From: Aeromonas salmonicida subsp. salmonicida | GTDB lineage: Bacteria; Pseudomonadota; Gammaproteobacteria; Enterobacterales; Aeromonadaceae | NCBI RefSeq assembly: GCF_001643305.1 | Contig: NZ_LSGW01000078.1 | Location: 25,475 to 89,474 of the forward strand | Direction: 5' to 3' | DNA length: 64,000 bases | In this document: positions 18,691 to 28,274 of the stretch, in pieces | Layout: each line of letters begins with the position of its first letter | Numbering within the stretch: the first letter of the stretch is position 1 | The notes under the pieces: model-generated | What the model was told of the DNA's origin: nothing | Seen by the model: only the letters and a program-made list of their open reading frames with translations | The model's database searches: none | Position numbers and translations under genes: made by a program

Positions 18691-20342
18691 TGGGTCGTCA
18701 GCGTCACAATCTGCTCCTGGTCTCAATCACCCTGCTGTTTCTGTTCTCCTCGGGTTGCGGGCTCTATCTGCAGCACCGCCAGGAGCAGCTGGTCGATACC
18801 TTCTATCGCAACATCCACTGGAACATCAGCCAGGTGATGCTGGAGTCCCAGCGTTTTCTCTACGACTTGCGCCTCTACCGGGCCGGGCAACTGGACATGG
18901 AGACCCTGAGCCTGGATTACGATCTGTTGTGGAACCGGCTGGATATCTTCCTCATCAGCAGCGAGACCGCCGATGCGCGGGAGCGTCACGGACTGGGCAA
19001 GGCCCTGGCCGGACTGTTCGAGCAGATTAAACTGCTCGAGCCCCAGATGCAGGCCGGGCAGTTGCGCGAAGGGGCCGAGCTCGAGCAGTTGCAGACCAGG
19101 ATTGCCGAACGGACCCATCAGATAGGGGTGGTGGGCGATCGGATCCTCTCCAGTCAGGAGCGGGAAGCCTCGGTCAACCAGATCCGCAGCAGCCTTTTCT
19201 GGCTGCAAATCTGTCAGTTGATCCTGTTGGTGACCGGTGGTGCCCTGGTGTTTGCCCTCATTCGAGCCAACTTGCAAAACCGGCGCCTCTCTTTGCTCGA
19301 CCCCCTGACCCAGCTCGGCAATCGCCGAGCCTTGCAAGAGCAGCTGACTCGCTCGTTGCAATCTTCCCGCGCTCAGGCGCTGGTGGTGCTTGATCTGAAG
19401 CGCTTCAAGCAGGTCAACGATCTGCTTGGCTATCAGGTGGGGGACAGGTTGTTGCAAACGGTGGCGAACAAGCTGCAGCAGGCCTACAGCGGGCACGCCT
19501 ATCGGCTGGGAGGGGACGAGTTTGCGGTGATCCTGACCGAAGACATACAGGGCATGGAGGAACAGATCCAGGCCCTGAAGCAACTGCTGCATTTCGAGTT
19601 TGTGACCCGGGAGAGCCGTTTCGAGCTGGCGTGCCGGCTGGGGGTAGCCCAGGTAGAGGAGACTCAGGATCCCAATCGACTGCTGGATCAGGCCATCCTT
19701 GCCCTCAATCAGGCCAAGCGCGATGCCAATGGGGATATCGCCTGGTTTCAGCCAGGCATGTTGCAGCAATTGCAGCTGACCCAGCGTCAGTTGCACCAGC
19801 TGCGGGACTGGTTGGCATACCGGATACCATCCCCTCTGGTGGTCGATATGCCATGGCTGAGCAGTGAGAACGGGCTCAGGGTGAGGGGGGTGTTGCTGCG
19901 CTGGCAGGACAATCTGGCACCCTGCGAGATGAGCTGGCTGCAGGAGGGGGGCATACTGGGACCCGTGATCGCGCGGCTGTTGCAAGAGCATGAACAAGCC
20001 GCACTCGGTGAGCCTCAACCACTGCTGATAGCGCTCAATCATCAGGCCCAACTGGCCCATGTGCTGGCCTATCTACCCGCCACTGTGCATGTCGAGCCGA
20101 TCTTGCTGTTACCTGCCTTGCAACAGGATGCCAGCTTGCTGGCCAAGGTGAATCAGCGCGGTTGTACCCTGGCACTGAGCGAGCTTGGCAGCAGCACGCC
20201 AACGCTGCTGGCCGCCGGCTGGCCGGTGCGTTACTGGTTGCCGGAGCTCGCAAGCCACACCGGCTTGTTGCAGCCGCTGGCACAGCAGTTGGGGTTGGTG
20301 CGCCTCATTCCGGCAGATGTTCAGGCTGCGCGGCAGGCCTGA
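18690..20342 (+). CDS. Membrane diguanylate cyclase with degenerate EAL tail
   Basis: A 550-aa protein: N-terminal membrane helix (about 7-27), periplasmic helical sensor region (about 28-168), second membrane helix (about 169-192), GGDEF domain (about 200-355) and a C-terminal part. The active-site motif is intact (YRLGGDEFAVIL), with DPLTQLGNRRAL and LDLKRFKQVND, so cyclic-di-GMP synthesis is likely. No RxxD inhibitory site is present at the usual position. The tail (LLIALNHQAQL, TVHVEPILL, GCTLALSELGS, GLVRLIPADV) follows an EAL fold without catalytic residues. It is translationally coupled to the upstream periplasmic protein. Confidence 0.88.
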   Translation: MGRQRHNLLLVSITLLFLFSSGCGLYLQHRQEQLVDTFYRNIHWNISQVMLESQRFLYDLRLYRAGQLDMETLSLDYDLLWNRLDIFLISSETADARERHGLGKALAGLFEQIKLLEPQMQAGQLREGAELEQLQTRIAERTHQIGVVGDRILSSQEREASVNQIRSSLFWLQICQLILLVTGGALVFALIRANLQNRRLSLLDPLTQLGNRRALQEQLTRSLQSSRAQALVVLDLKRFKQVNDLLGYQVGDRLLQTVANKLQQAYSGHAYRLGGDEFAVILTEDIQGMEEQIQALKQLLHFEFVTRESRFELACRLGVAQVEETQDPNRLLDQAILALNQAKRDANGDIAWFQPGMLQQLQLTQRQLHQLRDWLAYRIPSPLVVDMPWLSSENGLRVRGVLLRWQDNLAPCEMSWLQEGGILGPVIARLLQEHEQAALGEPQPLLIALNHQAQLAHVLAYLPATVHVEPILLLPALQQDASLLAKVNQRGCTLALSELGSSTPTLLAAGWPVRYWLPELASHTGLLQPLAQQLGLVRLIPADVQAARQA

Positions 20343-20353
20343 CTGGCTGAGAT

Positions 20354-20384
20354 AAAAAGGGCGATCCCATGGATCGCCCTTTTT
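20354..20384. terminator. Bidirectional intrinsic terminator
   Basis: A 14-bp stem AAAAAGGGCGATCC (20354-20367) with its complement at 20371-20384 and a 3-nt loop. T-runs occur on both strands, serving the GGDEF gene (+) and rbsR (-). Confidence 0.9.
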
Positions 20385-20403
20385 GCATGCGTCTTTCAGC
20401 GGG

Positions 20404-21414
20404 TCAGGGGGATGGGAAGGGCGCGCAGGATTGTCTGATCACCAGATCTGGATCAACGGTGATCAGGTGGTTATCCACTGTCACCCCATTGATACGTGCC
20501 AGCAGCCGGGTAACGGCGAGGCGTCCCAGCTCCTCCTTGGGTTGATTGATGGTGGTGAGTGGCGGTGACAGATACTGCGCCAGCGCCACATTGTCATAAC
20601 CGACGATGGAGATGTCCTGCGGTATGTTCAACCCCGCCTGATGGGCGGCACTGATGGCCCCCATGGCCATCATGTCGTTGAAGATAAACAGGGCGCTTGG
20701 CCGTTTGGGCTGAGCCAGCAGGCGCTGCATGGCATTGAAACCACTGGCACAGTCGAAATCTCCCTCCTGGATCCAGGCCGGATTGACGGTCAGACCCGCT
20801 TCCTGCATCGCCTGCTCAAAGCCAGCCTGGCGCTGATTGGCGGGGGCGCGGCTGTGGGGGCCCGTGATGCAGCCTATGTCGGTGTGACCGAGCGCCAGCA
20901 GGTGGCGGGTGGCCAGGTAGCCGCCGCGATGGGAGTTGTCGGCGATGAGATCCACGTCCTTGCTCTCCATGCCCCAGTCCATCACCACCACCGGCAGGCT
21001 CTTGAGCCAGTCGAGCTGGTTGAACACCTCCTGCTGCCCCTCGCTGCACATGATCAGCAGGCCGTCGACCCGTTTTCGCAGCATCATTTTCAGGTAGGAG
21101 AGGGCGGTTTCGGCTTGCCCCTCTGTGTTGCCCAGCATCAGGTTGTAGCCCTGCTCGAAGCAGTAGCGCTCCACCCCGCGCACCACCTCGGCAAAGAAGG
21201 GGTTACTGGAGGTGGTGACCAGCATGCCGATACTGTTGGTCTCCTTCACCTTGAGGCTGCGGGCCACCAGGCTGGGGGCATAATTGAGTTCGCGCATGGC
21301 AGCAAAGACCCGCTCACGGGTCTCTTGTGCCACGAAGCGGGTCTCGTTGATAACATGGGAGACGGTAGTGGTGGAGACCTCTGCCCGCGCCGCCACCTCC
21401 TTGATGTTGGCCAT
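20404..21414 (-). CDS. rbsR: Ribose operon repressor, LacI family
   Basis: A 336-aa regulator: N-terminal helix-turn-helix (MANIKEVAARAEVSTTTVSHVINETRFV), hinge helix (YAPSLVARSLK) and a periplasmic-binding-like ligand domain. Position at the end of the rbs operon and strong similarity to E. coli RbsR identify it. Its start overlaps the rbsK stop by 1 nt (TGATG). The likely target is the palindrome upstream of rbsD (26380-26405). Because it is the last gene of the operon it controls, expression should be self-limiting. Confidence 0.95.
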   Translation of the reverse strand: MANIKEVAARAEVSTTTVSHVINETRFVAQETRERVFAAMRELNYAPSLVARSLKVKETNSIGMLVTTSSNPFFAEVVRGVERYCFEQGYNLMLGNTEGQAETALSYLKMMLRKRVDGLLIMCSEGQQEVFNQLDWLKSLPVVVMDWGMESKDVDLIADNSHRGGYLATRHLLALGHTDIGCITGPHSRAPANQRQAGFEQAMQEAGLTVNPAWIQEGDFDCASGFNAMQRLLAQPKRPSALFIFNDMMAMGAISAAHQAGLNIPQDISIVGYDNVALAQYLSPPLTTINQPKEELGRLAVTRLLARINGVTVDNHLITVDPDLVIRQSCAPFPSP

Positions 21415-22346
21415 CAGTGCCCCTGCGCCGTCTGGGCAAGCAGGAAGGCGTCGACCTCAACCTTGCTTGGGATCGAGTTCTGGGCGCCGAACTTGGTGAC
21501 AGAAAGCGCCGCCGCGCCGTGGGCAAAGCGCACCGCGGCGTTGAAGTCTGCACCGGCAAGCTCGGCGGCCAGCAGGGCGCCGTTGAAGGTATCGCCCGCG
21601 GCCGTGGTGTCTACTGCCTCAACCCGAAACCCCGGGATGAGCTGTTGCTGCTTGGCATTGCTGCAATAGACCCCTTGGGAGCCCAGGGTGATCATCACAT
21701 CGCTTATTCCCATCTGGTGGAAGCGGGCCGCCGCCTGAGCCGCGCTGGCCTCGTCGCTCACCTTGACGCCGGTCAACAGCTCGGCTTCGGTCTGGTTGGG
21801 GGTGATGAGATCCACCAGCGCCAACAGCTCGGCCGGGAGCGGGCGGGCGGGCGCCGGATTGAGTACCACCCGGGTGCCGTGGGATCTAGCCAGCTTGGCG
21901 GCTTCAAACACGCTTTCAAGCGGCACTTCCAGCTGCAGTAGCAGGGTATGGGCATCGGCAATCATGGCTTCATGCCGTTTGACCATGGCAGGAGAGAGGG
22001 CGCCGTTGGCCTCGGCGGAGATGCCTATGCTGTTTTCCCCCTCGTCGCTCACATAGATGATGGCGATGCCGGTGGGCAAGGTCTCATCGAGTTCTACTGC
22101 ACTGACGTCTATGCCATCTTGCTCGAAACCCTGGCGCATCTGATGGCCGATGGCGTCATCACCGATGCGGGCAATAAAGGAGACAGGGGCGCCGAGACGT
22201 GCGGCAGCCACCGCCTGATTGGCCCCCTTGCCACCCGGTACCACCTGATAGCTGTGGCCGGTCAGGGTTTCACCGGGGCGAGGAAAATGAGGGACGCGCA
22301 GTACATGATCCGCATTGACACTGCCCAGAACAACGAGACGATTCAT
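21414..22346 (-). CDS. rbsK: Ribokinase
   Basis: A 310-aa PfkB-family kinase that converts ribose to ribose 5-phosphate with ATP. The N-terminal glycine motif GGKGANQAVAAARLG and the C-terminal DTTAAGDTFNGAL with the catalytic Asp are intact. The start at MNRLVVLGSVNADHV (22346) was chosen; the frame extends upstream without family similarity. It is separated from rbsB by a terminator-like hairpin, which should lower its expression relative to the binding protein. Confidence 0.96.
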   Translation of the reverse strand: MNRLVVLGSVNADHVLRVPHFPRPGETLTGHSYQVVPGGKGANQAVAAARLGAPVSFIARIGDDAIGHQMRQGFEQDGIDVSAVELDETLPTGIAIIYVSDEGENSIGISAEANGALSPAMVKRHEAMIADAHTLLLQLEVPLESVFEAAKLARSHGTRVVLNPAPARPLPAELLALVDLITPNQTEAELLTGVKVSDEASAAQAAARFHQMGISDVMITLGSQGVYCSNAKQQQLIPGFRVEAVDTTAAGDTFNGALLAAELAGADFNAAVRFAHGAAALSVTKFGAQNSIPSKVEVDAFLLAQTAQGH

Positions 22347-22419
22347 TCTTATCACCCTTGATTTGGAACATCTTGGTTTGAGTGGGCCCAAGCCAAGATG
22401 CACAGCTGATGGAAACTCC

Positions 22420-22448
22420 AAAAACAAAGGGGGAGGCCAAGCTCCCCC
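22420..22448 (-). terminator. Intra-operon terminator between rbsB and rbsK
   Basis: On the minus strand GGGGGAG (22448-22442) pairs with CTCCCCC (22435-22429) across a 6-nt loop, followed by TTTGTTTTT. A partial terminator after a binding-protein gene is a usual way to set high binding protein relative to kinase. Confidence 0.75.
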
Positions 22449-22456
22449 CTGTCACA

Positions 22457-23341
22457 TTACTTGCTGACGATTTGCAGCGGTACCGGGATGGATTTTTCTA
22501 CCGGCTGCCCCTTGAGTACCTTGTCGGCGGTTTCCACGCCGATGGCACCGATCAGGGCCGGTTGCTGCGCTACTGTGGCGGCCAGTTTGCCACGGGAAAC
22601 GGCGGCCTTGCCATCATCAGTGCCGTCTAAGCCGACGATCATCACCTCTTTGCCGGCAGCCTGTACGGCGCGGATGGCACCCAGCGCCATTTCGTCGTTC
22701 TGGGCAAACACGGCTTGCACGCCCGGGTGCGCGGCCAGCAGGTTTTCCATGACGTTCAGCCCCTTGGTGCGGTCAAAGTCGGCAGGCTGGGAGGCCAGCA
22801 CTTCCAGCTTGTTGGCAGCCACGGCCAAGGCAAAACCTTCGCCACGGTCACGGGCGGCGGAGGTACCTGCGATCCCCTCGAGCTGGATCACCTTGGCGCC
22901 AGCGCCCAGTTTCTGGGTGATGAAGTCGCCAGCCAGCTTGCCGCCAGCCACGTTGTCGGAGGCAATGTGGGCTTTGACCTCACCTTGTGCAGCACCGCGA
23001 TCCAGGGTCAGCACAGGGATGTTGGCCTTGTTGGCCAGGCGGATGGCATTGCCAACGGCCTCGGAGTCGGTCGGGTTGATCAGGATGGCGTTGACCTTGC
23101 GCACTGTGAGATCTTCCACGTTGGAGAGCTCCTTTGCCGGGTCATTCTGGGAGTCCAGTACCACCAGTTCATAACCAAGCTCCTTGGCTTTGGCTTCGGC
23201 TTCGGCCCCTTCTTTCATGGTGACGAAGAAAGGGTTGTTGAGGGTGGAGACCACCATCGCCAGGGTCTGATCGGCGGCCTGGGCGGTGCCCAGCACAGAC
23301 ATGATGGCGGCAGCGAGCAGGGTATTGAGCTTTTTCATCAT
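22457..23341 (-). CDS. rbsB: Ribose ABC transporter periplasmic binding protein
   Basis: A 294-aa protein with a signal peptide ([22 protein letters not shown]). The mature part is a type I periplasmic-binding fold ([78 protein letters not shown]), very close to E. coli RbsB. It captures ribose and delivers it to RbsC; it is also a chemotaxis ligand carrier in relatives. A second ATG at 23338 could be the true start. Confidence 0.96.
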   Translation of the reverse strand: MMKKLNTLLAAAIMSVLGTAQAADQTLAMVVSTLNNPFFVTMKEGAEAEAKAKELGYELVVLDSQNDPAKELSNVEDLTVRKVNAILINPTDSEAVGNAIRLANKANIPVLTLDRGAAQGEVKAHIASDNVAGGKLAGDFITQKLGAGAKVIQLEGIAGTSAARDRGEGFALAVAANKLEVLASQPADFDRTKGLNVMENLLAAHPGVQAVFAQNDEMALGAIRAVQAAGKEVMIVGLDGTDDGKAAVSRGKLAATVAQQPALIGAIGVETADKVLKGQPVEKSIPVPLQIVSK

Positions 23342-23375
23342 TTCATTCCTTGTGTGTGTGGCATGGCTTAGGTTG

Positions 23376-24344
23376 TTATCGATTGCTTTTGTTATCGACC
23401 ATCACGGCGAGCAAAATGACGCTGGCCTTGGCGATCATCTGGTAATAGGACGAGACGTCGAGCAGGTTGAGGGCGTTGTTCAGGAAGCCGATGATGAGGG
23501 CCCCTATCAAGGTCCCCATGATGCGACCCTTGCCCCCCATCAGGCTGGTACCACCCAGCACAACGGCGGCGATGGCGTCCAGCTCGTAGCCCATACCAGC
23601 CGTAGGCTGAGCAGAGGAGAGGCGGGAGGTGACAATGAGGCCAGCCAGCGCCGACAGCATGCCACACAGACCATATACGGCGAGTTTGACCCTGGCCACA
23701 TTGATGCCGGAGAGGCGGGTGGCAGATTCGTTGCCGCCCAGGGCATAGATGTAACGGCCCAGACGTGTGTGGTTGAGCAGGTACCAGGCCAGCAGGAAGA
23801 CGATGGCCATCAGCCAGATGGGCACAGGCAGACCAAGCAGGTAACCGGTACCGAGCCTGGCGAAGTGATCGGATCCCTCGCTAAAACCGGTGGAGATGGG
23901 GCGCCCCTCGGTATAGACCATGGTCACGCCGCGCAGGGCTGTCATGGTGACCAGGGTGGCGATGAATGCCTGCACCTTGCCCTTGGCAATGATGAGGCCG
24001 CTGATGCCGCCGAGCAGGGCACCGGCCCCCAGGGTCAGTGGCACCACCAGCGCTATGGGCAGCTCCATCGCTACCATGGTGGCTGCCAGAGCGCCGCACA
24101 GGGCCAGTACAGAGCCGACAGACAGATCGATGCCAGCGGTGAGGATGACCAGCGTCATGCCGACCGCCATGATGGCGTTGACCGACGTCTGGCGCAGTAT
24201 GTTGAGCAGGTTGTCGGCGGTGAAGAAGTTGGGGCTCAGAAAGGAGACCACGCCAATCAACACCAGCAGGGCGACCAGGGATTTGTTCTCAATCCACCAG
24301 GCCTTGCTCATGATGCCGCGGCGGGAAAGGGTTTGGGTTGTCAT
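23376..24344 (-). CDS. rbsC: Ribose ABC transporter permease
   Basis: A 322-aa inner membrane permease of the BPD_transp_2 family, with about eight to ten hydrophobic segments. Conserved stretches include [39 protein letters not shown] and [15 protein letters not shown]. The start at [10 protein letters not shown] overlaps the rbsA stop (ATGA), so it is translationally coupled to rbsA. Because the rbsA frame is broken upstream, ribosomes would not reach this junction normally and RbsC synthesis may also fall. Confidence 0.95.
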   Translation of the reverse strand: MTTQTLSRRGIMSKAWWIENKSLVALLVLIGVVSFLSPNFFTADNLLNILRQTSVNAIMAVGMTLVILTAGIDLSVGSVLALCGALAATMVAMELPIALVVPLTLGAGALLGGISGLIIAKGKVQAFIATLVTMTALRGVTMVYTEGRPISTGFSEGSDHFARLGTGYLLGLPVPIWLMAIVFLLAWYLLNHTRLGRYIYALGGNESATRLSGINVARVKLAVYGLCGMLSALAGLIVTSRLSSAQPTAGMGYELDAIAAVVLGGTSLMGGKGRIMGTLIGALIIGFLNNALNLLDVSSYYQMIAKASVILLAVMVDNKSNR

Positions 24345-25892
24345 TGAAAGGCCTCTTGCTCTGATTGCCACTGTTTACCGACTGCCGCCGCCATCAGTTT
24401 CTCCTGATTGGCGTCCGCGGACATGAATTCTGCGCTGATGCGCCCTTCGTGCATCACCATGATGCGATCGCTCATGCCGAGCACTTCCGGCATCTCGGAG
24501 GAGACCAGGATGATGCTCATCCCCTCCTGCTTGAACTGGTTGATGAGCTGGTAGATCTCTTTCTTGGCCCCCACGTCGACGCCGCGGGTCGGCTCATCCA
24601 GGATCAATACCTTGGGCTTGGTCAGCAGCCCCTTGGCGATGGCCACCTTCTGCTGGTTGCCACCGGAGAGCAGCTTTATCAGCTGATCCTGACTCGGGGT
24701 CTTGATGTTGAACAGGCGCACATAGTCGCTCACTGCCTGGCGCTCGGCCTTGCCGTCGATCTTGCCGCCGCGGATGAACTCATCGAGGGCGCACAGGCTC
24801 ATGTTTTCCCGCACCGAGAGTTCCAGCACCAGCCCATCCCCCTTGCGATCTTCGGAGATATAGGCGATGCCGACGGCCAGCCCATCGGCAGGGGTGCGTG
24901 GCACCATGACCTTGCCATCGACCTCGACAGCGCCGGCGCTGATGGGACTGGCCCCGTAGATAAGTTTCATCAGCTCGGTACGGCCTGAGCCCATCAGGCC
25001 ACTGAAGCCCAGTATCTCCCCCTGACGCAGGGAGAAGCTCACCCCGCGCACACCCGGGCCAGCCAGATCTTTGACTTGCAGGCTGACAGGACCCAGTTCC
25101 CGATGCAGGCGCGGGTACTGCTCTTCCAGCCGCCGACCGACCATCATCTCGATGATCCTGTCTTCATCGAGATCGCTCACTGCTTTCTCGCCGATCCACT
25201 TGCCGTCACGCAGCACGGTAACCCGGTCGCAGATCTGGAAGATCTCCTTGAGGCGATGGGAGATATAGACGATGCCGCAGTTCGCGGATCACGGTGAACA
25301 GTTGCTCTGTTTCGGTGTCGGTCAGGGCATCTGTGGGCTCATCCATGATGATGACGCTGGCATCGAACGAGAGGGCCTTGGCAATTTCCACCATCTGCTG
25401 TTCACCAATCGACAGCTCTCCGAGCCGGGTATCCGGACCATGCTTGACGCCGAGACGACCGAGCAGGCTGCTGGCGCGCTCGCGCAACTGCTTGTGGTCA
25501 ATGCTGCCAAAACGGGTACGCGGTTCGCGGCCAAGGAAGATGTTGGCGGCAATGGAGAGCTCCGGCAGCAGGTTCAGCTCCTGGTGGATGATGCTGATGC
25601 CCTGATCCTGGGAGTCGCGGGGACCCTTGAAGTGCACAGGCTGGCCGCGGTAACTGACGCTGCCCGCGTCGGCTTGATAGATGCCGGTCAGCACTTTCAT
25701 CAGGGTGGATTTGCCGGCGCCATTCTCGCCGAGCAAGGCCATCACCTGGCCCGGGTAAACCTTGAGTCCTGCCTCATCGAGGGCGCGGACACCGGGAAAG
25801 GTCTTGACGATCCCGGTCAGCTCCAGAATGGGCGAGGGGGGCGTGTCAACGCTCCCGGTGAGCCCCGAAAGGGGGGAGGGAGTTGTGCTCAT
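24341..25892 (-). pseudogene. rbsA: Ribose ABC transporter ATPase, disrupted by small deletion
   Basis: RbsA carries two ATPase modules. The first frame (25892 to 25206) encodes Walker [10 protein letters not shown], signature [15 protein letters not shown] and Walker B VIIMDEPT, then leaves frame after VIREL. The second frame continues with [29 protein letters not shown] and the complete second module ([38 protein letters not shown]). Only one base separates the codons for Leu and Gly where relatives have about five codons, so about 14 nt are missing near 25280. This is a poor candidate for a simple sequencing slip. Ribose uptake by this route is probably lost. Confidence 0.85.
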
Positions 25893-25912
25893 TGCAGCTT
25901 CCTTGAAGAGGC

Positions 25913-26332
25913 TTAAAACGCCACGCCGGCGCAGAGAATGAGGTTGGCATAGGGCGTTATTTCGCCGCTGCGTACTATCGCCTTGCTCTGGCGGGAGCGG
26001 GTCTTGAACTCCTCATGCAGGCAATATTCGATGGCAATGGGTTTGCCTTGCTCGAGCGAGTGGGTCTCGATCTGATCGAGCAGGGCTTGATGGGTGTCAG
26101 GGCTGATCAGCTTTATCTCGCTGGCCATAATCACTTTTTCCACCACAAGATCCGTCAGTAGCGCTTTCAGCACTGTCTGCAGGTTGGGGGTGCCCGCCAT
26201 CAGCGCCAGATCGATGCGCTCCGGCCCCGCCGGAATGGGTAATCCCGCATCGCACACTGTGATCTCGTCGGTGTGGCCCATCTGTGCCACCAGGGCACTC
26301 AAGGGAGCATTGAGCAGTACGCCTCGTTTCAT
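25913..26332 (-). CDS. rbsD: D-ribose pyranase
   Basis: A 139-aa protein that interconverts pyranose and furanose forms of ribose, supplying the form used by ribokinase. [24 protein letters not shown] (His of the active site in MGHTDE), DAGLPIP and the C-terminal [15 protein letters not shown] match the family at the usual length. It is the first gene of the operon, starting about 50 bp after the RbsR-like operator. Confidence 0.97.
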   Translation of the reverse strand: MKRGVLLNAPLSALVAQMGHTDEITVCDAGLPIPAGPERIDLALMAGTPNLQTVLKALLTDLVVEKVIMASEIKLISPDTHQALLDQIETHSLEQGKPIAIEYCLHEEFKTRSRQSKAIVRSGEITPYANLILCAGVAF

Positions 26333-26379
26333 AACAGCACCTCGGCAGACTTGCGTCTGCGTATCTGATGTTTATCAAG

Positions 26380-26405
26380 GCAACCGGTTACGCAACCGGT
26401 TGCGT
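26380..26405. promoter_or_regulatory. Tandem LacI-family operator at the rbs promoter
   Basis: A perfect 16-bp palindrome, ACGCAACCGGTTGCGT (26390-26405), is preceded by a second copy of its core GCAACCGGTT at 26380-26389, a 12-bp shift (the same core recurs at 26392-26401). Palindromes with a central CG are typical of LacI-family regulators, and RbsR is encoded in the operon. Assignment to RbsR is inference. Confidence 0.75.
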
Positions 26406-26557
26406 CATGAGGTAAACGATAGGCGCTAAGGCACGCTTGATCCACAGGGAGATGGCAGAAATGTGAAAACGATCTCAATGCCGGGGGGGAAAAGGATGAA
26501 AAGAGGTGCCAGACAGCGTACAGGCACCCATATGCAGAGGATTGAAGGAGAGAGGGA

Positions 26558-27175
26558 TCAGAGGGCGAGGGCCTGCTGCACGCCGGGGCGTGTGAGCATC
26601 TGTTGATAGTGGGCTGCTACCCTGGGGAACTCGCTGATGGCCACCCCATCGCTCTCGAGCCAGCCGGCGACCACGAACAGGTAAATGTCGGCAAGGCTGA
26701 AGCGCTCCCCCAGCACCCAGGGGCCGCCCAGATAGTGGCGTTCAATTTCGGCAAAACCATCGCGCATGTTTTGCGGCACCTTGGCCTGCATGGCGGCGAC
26801 AGCCTGTTCATCATCGGCCCAACGGCTGCCGCGGCGTCCGTGGGCATGGGAGACATGTACGGTGGAGGCAAGGAAGCTGTTGACCTCCTGCATGCGGGCC
26901 AGCAGGAAAGGGTCATCCAACGGGGCAAGCAGGGCATCGGGAAAGCGCTGCGCCACATAGAGCAGCAGTGCCGGGGTTTCAGTCAGCACGCCGCGCTCGG
27001 TAACAAGCGCCGGCACCCGGCCTTTGGGATTGATGGCGAGATAGGCGGCAGAGCGCTGCTCCCCCGCCACCAGATCAAGTCGCTTGACCTGATGGTGGGC
27101 CTGGGCCTCGGTCAGCGCTATGTGTACGGCCATGGCGCAAGTGCCAGGGGCGAGATACAGGGTCAAATCAGACAT
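26558..27175 (-). CDS. Glutathione S-transferase family protein
   Basis: A 205-aa cytosolic GST. The N-terminal thioredoxin-like domain (LYLAPGTCAMAVHIAL, NPKGRVPALV, LTETPALLLYVAQRFP) contains the glutathione-binding ETPA region, and the C-terminal helical domain ends in YLGGPWVLGERFSLADIYLFV. The substrate is unknown. It stands alone, convergent with nothing nearby, and follows the rbs promoter region on the same strand, from which it is transcribed independently. Confidence 0.88.
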   Translation of the reverse strand: MSDLTLYLAPGTCAMAVHIALTEAQAHHQVKRLDLVAGEQRSAAYLAINPKGRVPALVTERGVLTETPALLLYVAQRFPDALLAPLDDPFLLARMQEVNSFLASTVHVSHAHGRRGSRWADDEQAVAAMQAKVPQNMRDGFAEIERHYLGGPWVLGERFSLADIYLFVVAGWLESDGVAISEFPRVAAHYQQMLTRPGVQQALAL

Positions 27176-27402
27176 GCATGTCTCCTTGTGAAGTGTGTCT
27201 TCCTCGCGTCGCCCGGATGGGAAAGGGCGGAGGCAGTCAGCAAATGCGGTATATCTGTTGGCATCCTACGCCCATCACAACGGCGGGCCAAGGCGGGAAA
27301 GGAAGGAAAGGAAGGAGGTGAACCGGTCTGCGCTTATGAAATCAAAGGCTTTCCCACCAGCAGATAAGGGGAAAAACGGCTACGCATACCGGGTCAAATC
27401 GC

Positions 27403-27408
27403 TATAAT
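27403..27408 (+). promoter_or_regulatory. -10 promoter element
   Basis: A consensus TATAAT lies 26 bp upstream of the chosen start of the membrane protein gene. No good -35 was seen at 17 bp. An ATG within this box (27407) is therefore not the start. Confidence 0.5.
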
Positions 27409-27433
27409 GTGCCCCCTGAATAGTGTTTTTCTG

Positions 27434-28198
27434 ATGTTGGATAGTCCATTGAGTAATAAAATGCGGATCGGTGGTTCCCTCGAGCAATCCCTGAGTCAGG
27501 GATATCGCCTCGACCTCAAGGGGGTACTGCAAGAGAGTTGGCAACAGACGCGCCGTACCGGTTTTGGCCTGCTGCTGGCCATAGTAGGGGTTACCTCCAT
27601 CTGGATGTTGCTGAGCAATACCCTGCTGGCGCCTTACGTCAATCAGGAAGGGGGGATGGATATTGCCCTGGTGCTGAGTCTGCTCATCACCATCATGATG
27701 GCCCCAATGACCTCGTCCCTCGACATGCTGGGATTGCAGCAATCGGTCGGCGTCCGTGCCCGTCCGAGCCAGGTATTCGATTTCTTTCGCCACTTCCTGC
27801 GCCTCGGCAGCCTGAGCCTGCTGGGCAGCATGATCACCAGCTTGTTCGGTCCCCTGTTTGAACTGGTGGGCTTGCCGGTGATGCTGGCGTTCATACCGTC
27901 TGCGCTGATCGGCATGGGGCTGGTGTTTACCGTGCCGCTGGTGCTGGAACGCGGCTTGTCACCGGTGCAGGCCATTCTGGTGTCGCTCAAGTTGTTTGTT
28001 CGCGGCTGGCCCAGCATAGTGCTGCTGCACGGTGTCATGCTGGCGCTGTTTTTCCTGGCGCTGCTCCCCATGGGTCTGGGGCTTATCTGGGTGGCTCCTC
28101 TCTACTTCAACTGCAAGGGGATCCTCTATCGGGATCTGTGTGGGGTCGCGGTAGAAGTGACCGAAGTGAGCGAAGGTCCCGATCATTTCAGCGCTTGA
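27434..28198 (+). CDS. Multi-pass membrane protein of unknown function
   Basis: I do not recognise the family. The product of about 254 aa has a cytoplasmic-looking N-terminus (about 40 residues, SLSQGYRLDLKGVLQESWQQTRRT) and five to six hydrophobic segments, e.g. FGLLLAIVGVTSIWMLL, DIALVLSLLITIMMAP, LSLLGSMITSLFGPL, LAFIPSALIGMGLVFTVPL and IVLLHGVMLALFFLALLP. The layout resembles small integral membrane proteins that remodel or export, but that is only a resemblance. Starts at 27434 or 27461 are both possible; neither has a strong ribosome binding site, and the first could be read from an almost leaderless transcript given the -10 box at 27403. Confidence 0.7.
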   Translation: MLDSPLSNKMRIGGSLEQSLSQGYRLDLKGVLQESWQQTRRTGFGLLLAIVGVTSIWMLLSNTLLAPYVNQEGGMDIALVLSLLITIMMAPMTSSLDMLGLQQSVGVRARPSQVFDFFRHFLRLGSLSLLGSMITSLFGPLFELVGLPVMLAFIPSALIGMGLVFTVPLVLERGLSPVQAILVSLKLFVRGWPSIVLLHGVMLALFFLALLPMGLGLIWVAPLYFNCKGILYRDLCGVAVEVTEVSEGPDHFSA

Positions 28199-28274
28199 CC
28201 GGCGTATGCAGTGCCAAGAGATGGCACACCAAGATTTCAACGCATGACGAGTGCGTGATGCAAAAGGATGGCAC

